Shown piece after piece: positions 58,085 through 64,000 of a stretch of 64,000 nucleotides of DNA. This DNA comes from Acholoe squamosa (taxonomy: Eukaryota; Annelida; Polychaeta; Phyllodocida; Polynoidae). The translations under genes and the position numbers were made by a program. How positions within the stretch are numbered: position 1 is the stretch's first letter; each line of letters opens with the position of its first letter. The stretch lies in the NCBI GenBank assembly GCA_949317995.1, contig OX439046.1, positions 57,949,774 to 58,013,773 on the forward strand. The letters are read 5' to 3'. Below the pieces are notes generated by a model that saw nothing but the letters and a program-made list of their open reading frames with translations, made no database searches and was not told where the DNA came from.

Positions 58085-59059
58085 GTAAGTACCTTCAGAA
58101 CTTCAGGGGAAACAATCTGATAAACTTCATTCACTTAAAGGCTTCCTATTGACAACCATAATACTCAGCATAATGCAGGTGAATCCTGCTCCGGTATTAG
58201 TGCTGTCTCTGTGTAGGTGTGCAGATACATTACTGTGAGATTAAAAATCGATATAAGAAAACCTCATTTTGACAGGAATTCAATTCATTTAGGTCCATAC
58301 ACTTCTAAAATACAAATGTGATGACTTAATCATATTGTTTGCAGCAGGCTCTAACGCATTTTGGCAAGCACTATCGGTTTTTTTCCCTTCATATCATCGA
58401 ATATAATCTGTCCTATTTAATGGGCTGCATGTACAAAGAAGGGGTGCTCTTTGTGACTGAACAGATATTGGGAACAGTTAGGACCTACCTGCCAATATCA
58501 CTATCCAGAAATCAGTATTGGTGTGGTATGCCTTGCATGCATGCACTCATTAGTGCAATGTCCCATATGAAGCACCCTTTGCATCTCATGCTCTTTTCGC
58601 ATCGACCAATCTTCCCACTTAGGAGTAGAGTGATGGTGACTTCAGGATGAACAATAAACTCTAGTCCTGCTGATTAGGGCATAGGGTGATCATTAGAATT
58701 AATAAAGGTTAGGTTGCAGATTTTACTCAAACCTTGGTCTAAAGTGCAGTTGATTAGATCTAGTCGCATTGCAGATGGACAAAAACTCTAAACTGCCATG
58801 AGCTGCGTGTAGACCCTTCTGGATGGCCATTCATAAGTTAAAGAATTAGAAGACATATATTTTGTTTGAAAACGATCAGGATAGTGAGATAAACCTTTGA
58901 TCATTTTGATGCAATTCATAACATGCTGTATTGATTTATACCATGAAAATTGTAAATGATTGTCATGAACGATTTTTTGTTTTAACGAAAGTGTTAAATA
59001 CTCAGCATGAAACGACCATGTTAATCTGATCATTTTAACGAAAGAATATTCTATCAAAG

Positions 59060-59790
59060 TTATGAATTAACCCCCTGGCTCCTTATATACATTATTATAG
59101 TGCTGGTAATTTGAAAGCAGTTTTAGCGTAAATGACACTGCATGACATTATATTAAATTATTCCTACTGATATAGAGCCACGCAGTGGGACATTAATTAG
59201 TGTGTTGCCATCACACTCAAGCCCTTAATGACTATATATAGGAAGTCATCTGCTTGCTGATTGGAGTGTGCTCGTTATGAGATTGTTACCATGAATATTT
59301 ATTACCATAAGTGAGTGACCTACCCCATGATTCGCAACAGTGTACTGTTAGTCTCATCAGGCTATGGTACTTAACACAGAATGGTTGCGTCTTGGTTGTA
59401 TACATTATCCGCCTTTGGGGACATCCTCATCTATATAGAATATAGATAATGGTAAAAGCTCCCCACGATAAGAGTTTTCTAATTAATGACAGAGACAAAT
59501 GCCTTTACCACTTGACTTGACTTTATGTGATCTATACATTCTGTTAGGTCACAGAAAAGGCACCCATGGACAAAAAAAACATAAGTAGGTTTGCAACTAT
59601 ATGCTCCAGGCCGCTAAAGTAGATTACTAAGCCTAGAGGATAAGCAAAAGCTCAGAGGTTAAGAACACTACTTTTATGTTTCTTTTAAAATAAAACAGAT
59701 GTGCTTGGCCTAGTTGCCCCCATGTAGCAATACAAGGGTCAGATTATAATATGAAGCTCAAGCACCTTAATCACGTAAATCTTGGTCAAA
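59060..59790. other. Non-coding DNA, nothing recognised
   Basis: AT-rich sequence between long repeat unit 3 and the MITE at 59796. No gene or element seen. Confidence 0.4.
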
Positions 59791-59795
59791 CTATA

Positions 59796-60679
59796 CACTG
59801 CAAAAATGGTGTTTAGATTTTAAACATGTTTAGGTCTAAACATGTTTAAAACCTAAACATATAGGTCAGTTAGGTGTCTCATCGACTACACATTTAGGAA
59901 ATGAACACTTTTATTCTAACTACATAAACATTTATGCTAAACATGTTTAGATGTTTAGAGTTGAGACAGTTGAATAATAGGTGTTTGATTTAAACACCAA
60001 TATGTTTAGATACTTGGATGTTGAATCCACACCAGGTAGCAGCACTACCTTTGACTGGACTATCTGCACACAGTTATAATCAATTGTTGTGACAAATGTC
60101 CCCAAATGGTTTCATTTCATAGAATGCCATGTGAATAGAAAGGGCAATAGAAAATTGACTAGATTCACCTCATGCCACCATCATTACCATAAAGTAATCA
60201 ATAAACTCCATGACTGACACCTATTTGATGTTATTCTGGAATAGATAAGGTAATTTCCTTCCTGCCAAGCTGTTGTACTTTCTCAAGTCTCTCATTTTGA
60301 TGCAGTGTGTACTATATGTACATGTATATAGCTGTGGCTGACATCTTTGGAGACTTTGACAAGTAAATACCTGCTGATGTCGCCCCTAGTAAATGAGAAA
60401 AAAAATATATATATATCTGTGTTTTAATGCATACATGTATGCAAACCTTAAATCTCCATCAAATCATTTAAACATCTAAACACAAAAATTCATAAATACC
60501 TAAACACAAAAATTCATATATCTAAACACAAAAGTTTTAACCTAAACACCTACATTTCTAAACACTTGAGCTAAGCACATTGTTTGGCTAAACATGTTTA
60601 GGAAATTAATGTTATTACAAAAACGTTGCTAGAATATGTTTAGAATTGTGTTTAGGATCTAAACACCATTTTTGCAGTG
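59796..60679. mobile_element. 884-bp MITE with TAAACATGTTTA-rich arms, TATA flanks
   Basis: Ends CACTGCAAAAATGGTGTTTA and its inverse are flanked by TATA on both sides (59792-59795, 60680-60683), so the duplication may be TA or TATA. Arms (59796-60010 and 60450-60679) are packed with TAAACA / TGTTTA words, including perfect TAAACATGTTTA palindromes near 59822, 59836 and 60591. The centre (60010-60450) is unrelated AT-rich DNA. No coding sequence. Confidence 0.8.
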
Positions 60680-60954
60680 TATATCCTTATTTAATACATG
60701 AACTTATACAGTGACCTTGGTCATTGTTAGGTGCCAGACAGTCATGAATCCAGTTGAATAATGCAGATGTGACAAAAAGGCTGACAAGAAAATGCTTAAT
60801 AATGGAGGGGTCATACTGTGTGGATCACGTAGTGAGTGATAGGATGGGTAAGGAGTGTCACTGGAGGTATATAAGTGATGTATGTAAAGATTAGGCATGT
60901 TTTGATAGGGTCACCTTTGCATAAACTAGCAGGGCCAAGAAGATTCGGGTACTT

Positions 60955-61165
60955 GCACTCTAAAATAATGAAGGATCTCTCATCCCAAAGTTGCCAGAGA
61001 TCCTTCGTTATTTTCACATCATTTTCACAGAGATTCCTTGTACCACCACACTGCCACCTGGAGATTATACATTGGCCGCCTGTTGTGTAACTACGGTGGT
61101 TCATTGTTCAGTTTTTACAAGGACCCCTTGTAGATTCAACAGTTATTTCTTACAGTGTATGGTTA
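60955..61165 (+). repeat. Dispersed repeat family R1, copy 3
   Basis: Matches copies 1 and 2. It begins with a local inverted repeat AAGGATCTCT / AGAGATCCTT and ends GTAGATTCAACAGTTATTTC then TTACAGTGT. Confidence 0.65.
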
Positions 61166-61296
61166 ATAGGTAGTGCAAAAGTCTTTTCTTTTCTATCTGG
61201 CATGACTGTAGAGACATATATGCAGCTGGCACTTATCTTTAGCCTTTGAGGCTTGTTTTTGTTAATTACTCTTTCTAAGTAGGGGTTCACTCGTCT

Positions 61297-61560
61297 GTGG
61301 CTCTCTTTAGGAAGGTGGAGAGTGATGGAAGTCTATATATGAACTGTCCTGGCATACAACAGCAGTGGGAAGGGAGGAGAGGCTTTCTGCCTGCTCCCTT
61401 CTCTCTTTCTCTGGTTCTCTCTCTGTCCCTATTTTCTAATAAAATGTATGCTTTATTTACTTGTGATATTTTTTGTTCTTTAATGACAATTGACATCAGT
61501 TCAGTGGACCTGATATCAATGTATAGGGTCCTTTACTACACAAACAAACCCTACCGTTGA
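61297..61560 (+). other. Open frame over CT-rich tract, unlikely gene
   Basis: An 87-residue frame whose middle (LPAPFSLSLVLSLSLF) comes from a CT-rich run at 61395-61430. No domain. AATAAA occurs at 61438. Treated as non-coding. Confidence 0.15.
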
Positions 61561-61919
61561 ACATCTTAGATTGGGTGGTTAGAGAGGGTAGTTTAATGAT
61601 TTCATTCCTTGGAGTTCACATTTAAAGTTGAATCATTGACTAAAATCGGCAAGAGAACCTATGTCCCTACATTCATACCTGTGATAAAGCCGAAGGTGGT
61701 TTGTCAAAATCGATGTTTTTAAAAATTCTATATCAAGGGCAAGCACCTCGATATAAGGATAAAAAAAAGTAAGATGGAAAACCCCTCTCGGTAAAGCCTA
61801 CAATGATTTGGTATATAATAATATCCCAGCAAATCATCGTGAAGTTGAGTCAAGTTGGGTGATGCATGTGTGAGTACTTTTGGGTGATAACGATCTGTGT
61901 TATATTTCGTGATATTGGG

Positions 61920-62225
61920 TCAATTCTCTCTCAGCTTGATGAAGCATGACTCACTTCAATAATTATGTGAGGTAAGACTGGGTGAGCAAGTGTCAGCATG
62001 TGTCAATACTTGTCAACTCTCACTCAGCTTGACAAACTATCACTCACTTCAATAAAGATGTGAAGGAAGACTGAGTGAGTATGTGTCAATACCTGTCAAC
62101 TCTCACACAGCTCCACACATCTTCACTCATTTTAATAAAGATGTGAAGTAAGACTTGGTGAGCAATTGTTAGCATGTGTCAGTAATTGCTAGCTCTCACT
62201 CAGCCTGACTCATCTTCACCAATTT
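61920..62225 (+). repeat. About 90-100-bp tandem repeat, about 3 copies
   Basis: Units contain TGTCAACTCTCACTCAGCTTGA, here read as TGTCAACTCTCACTCAG plus CTTGA, then ACTCACTTCAATAAAGATGTG and AAGACTGAGTGAG. A partial unit recurs at 62655-62720. Confidence 0.75.
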
Positions 62226-62975
62226 CCAACAATATGGAATCTATATGGATTTTTACTGCATGTACTTTCCAGAGTGGGCCCATTACTTGAATGTCAAAAT
62301 GATAAGTTATGTTATACAGATCAAGTAGCTTTCTTATGTGACATGAAATATGTATTAATCAGGAAAGTAATGATAGCCATTAATATGGGATATTGGGCAT
62401 GATTAGGACAGAAAGGCCAATTTGTTTTGTCTATGGGATATAGCACTAAGTTGTAAATATCTACATTTTACACAGTATCTATGTATCTGTTGGCCCTGGT
62501 TTAATAGCATATCATGGTTTAATGTTCAGTGATCAGCTAGGTCACATATGATTAGGGCAAATAAACAGAAATACTTAGTATGATGGTTAAAATACTTTGC
62601 ATTGAGTGATAATAAGGGCAGATGCTATATCCAATATGATCATGGCAGACTGAATGAGCATTCGTCAACCTCTGTCAACTCTCACTCATCTTGACACACC
62701 TTCACGCACAGTGACACACTCTGCAGAATGCTGCATTTTGATTGGTCCATTTCAAATTTCCCTCCCTTTTCTTTGTTCTCATTCTGAGTTCACAACAGAC
62801 AGGCAGAGACAGCCAGGGAGAACAGATGTAAGGTAGGTCACACTCTTCTACTTGACAGTTCTATTTCTGAACCTCTAATGCCATGCTGTTTAATTTCAGT
62901 ATTAGAGACAACACCTCATAGTCACTAGTAGATATTATACATGAGCAAGTTCCATGGAAATTTGGGAGATTCAGG

Positions 62976-63235
62976 ATGCTTCCTAATATGCTCTGGTATG
63001 TGGTAAGTTGGGCCAATAAGGAAGTGGTCATTGTTCATCAACAGGGGTGGGGGTAGGGTTGGTTTGACATTGGTTGGTGCTGTTTTGTGTTCATTATCAT
63101 TCATTTTCACTTTTACAGCTGTTCCCAAGAGTATTACCAGAAATCATAGATCTACTGGCCCAGAATCCATCCATTGAAGAGGATAGCATGTTCAACAGGA
63201 CACAGCAAGGAAATGGAATCAAGATAAACAGCTGA
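62976..63235 (+). CDS. Possible two-exon small gene inside the TIR element (hypothetical)
   Basis: Exon candidates: 62900-63002 (acceptor TTTAATTTCAG, donor GGTAAGT) and 63119 onward (acceptor TTCACTTTTACAG). From the ATG at 62976 the joined host-style frame reads MLPNMLWYV, then LFPRVLPEIIDLLAQNPSIE and EDSMFNRTQQGNGIKINS, stopping at 63233-63235. AATAAA follows at 63256. An upstream non-coding exon may end at 62832 (AAG/GTAGGT), with an ATTGG (reverse CCAAT) at 62741. The protein is unrecognised. It could be a captured host exon or chance; another start (62941) gives a different short product. Confidence 0.3.
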
Positions 63236-63255
63236 ATTGATGTTAAGAATTGAAA

Positions 63256-63261
63256 AATAAA
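63256..63261 (+). terminator. Poly(A) signal AATAAA
   Basis: AATAAA lies 20 bases after the stop of the exon-like frame at 63119-63235. Confidence 0.35.
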
Positions 63262-63312
63262 AGATCTAAATCAAGGAAATTCCCCCAACCCACCCAAAAT
63301 TGGGTTTGCTTT

Positions 63313-63450
63313 GCGTCAGTCTGTGTGATACTGCGTTATGACACATGCGTCAGTCTGCGTGAGGATGAGTCATAACACATGCGTCAGACTGCGTGAGGAT
63401 GAGTCATTATACAAGCATCAGTCTGCGTCAGGCTGAGTCAGACCTAGCGA
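63313..63450 (+). repeat. 34-bp tandem repeat, about 4 copies
   Basis: Units begin GCGTCAGTCTGCGTGAGGAT at 63313, 63347, 63381 and 63415, the outer two being more diverged. They lie just inside the right TIR of the 61823-63534 element and share GAGTCA words with the TIR. Confidence 0.9.
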
Positions 63451-63534
63451 CACATGACGAGATTCTTGGTTCATACGACGAACAGTGTGAAGGCTCACAC
63501 AGCCTGACTCCACTTCACTAAGATTTGCTGGGAT

Positions 63535-64000
63535 GTTTGGTCTCCCCCAACAAATATTTGTGCATGGCAATAAAACAACATGTTCCAAGCCCCATGGGTT
63601 GGTAGAATGTATGGCATTGCTAAAATCTCGTGAGTATTAAAGCCAATTGATATTGACATACATGTAATGTAAGGCAGCATGAAGATCTCTAATTGATCTG
63701 AACTGAGAATAAGAATCTACATGCAGAGAATAGTTTTCTGAGGGTGATAGCACTGAAAAACGACCGCATCATATGTCTTACCTATTGTGAAAAGCTTTTT
63801 TGAAAGAAAATCGTGCAAATCCTGTCTCTGTAGGTGAAACAAAAGCACCACCTCCCTTACAGAGGTATGAATAAAGCAATGGAATTAGACATCCATTATA
63901 CCTTGGCAAATTATTTCTAAGAAAGCAGAAATGTGAATAGCTCGCAGACAGACTAAGCTTCTTTGCTGGCTTATAATACTAAACTACGGCGAAATCACAT
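63535..64000. other. Non-coding DNA, nothing recognised
   Basis: AT-rich right edge of the window. No gene or element seen. Confidence 0.4.

Larger units (their letters stand above)
46700..58460. repeat. Long diverged repeat unit 3
   Basis: Shares blocks with unit 1 from about 24.0 kb onward: tRNA-like and GTAACTCAG region near 49.6 kb, ATTTAGCCA-type region near 50.3 kb, 50.7-51.35 kb with 30.5-31.0 kb, 54.88-55.7 kb with 30.9-32.6 kb, and 57.3-58.5 kb with 33.5-34.9 kb. The minisatellites at 51.9-53.2 kb are insertions or expansions specific to this unit. Confidence 0.55.
61823..63534 (+). mobile_element. About 1.7-kb TIR element carrying internal repeats and a possible small spliced gene
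   Basis: The left end ATCCCAGCAAATCATCGTGA, continuing AGTTGAGTCA, and the right end, reversed, ATCCCAGCAAATCTTAGTGA, continuing AGTGGAGTCAGG, are inverted repeats of about 30 bases. The exact edge is ambiguous because AT flanks both sides. Inside are about 90-100-bp repeats at 61920-62220 (CACTCAGCTTGACA, CACTTCAATAAAGATGTGA, GTGTCAATAC), a 34-bp array at 63313-63450 and three exon-like segments (62780-63262). No transposase is recognised. Confidence 0.65.

Overview
This is a eukaryotic, AT-rich, repeat-dense genomic window from an animal, most likely a marine invertebrate. The basis is an env-bearing Metaviridae retroelement, a decayed CR1/Jockey-type LINE, tRNA-derived SINE pieces, TIR/MITE and fold-back DNA elements, and long stretches with no bacterial-style gene packing. 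I cannot name the species. No host protein-coding gene is recognised with confidence; a few possible small exons are flagged at low confidence.

Layout. Positions 1-12196 are a very young LTR retroelement lying on the + strand. A repeat of at least 2246 bp is present at 1-2246 and again at 9951-12196; I noticed only one difference between the copies. Between them lie pol (RT, RNase H, a long basic linker, integrase), an env gene with an F-type look, and a GC-rich open frame on the opposite strand (9330-9809, possibly to 9965). I see no gag or protease, so the element is incomplete in this window. The right edge of the repeat lies in sequence that still resembles RT, so the repeat is longer than a simple LTR, and its left edge lies outside the window.

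Positions 12197-12900 are a GC-richer, promoter-like and transcript-like segment with a poly(A) signal. Positions 12980-13740 are a broken LINE reverse transcriptase. From about 13.7 to 64 kb the window is non-coding or repetitive DNA. Its backbone is a set of diverged, partly rearranged long repeats (about 20.6-20.9, 22.3-35.1, 36.5-46 and 46.7-58.5 kb) that share blocks in broadly the same order.

Into this backbone are inserted: a 1.66-kb fold-back element with TTAA flanks and 229-bp terminal inverted repeats (28740-30395); two other fold-back segments (about 19.3-19.8 and 40.25-40.53 kb); TIR elements at 23651-24002, 42061-42678, 59796-60679 and 61823-63534, the last holding a possible small spliced gene; a composite module of hairpin, tRNA-like heads and SINE present in two opposite orientations (21236-22170 and 38660-39545); a family of long perfect-looking hairpins; and several minisatellites and dispersed-motif clusters (35.6-36.4, 47.3-48.4, 51.9-52.3, 52.9-53.2 and 63.3-63.45 kb).

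All homology calls come from reading motifs by eye. No database or alignment was used, and boundaries given as approximate are approximate.
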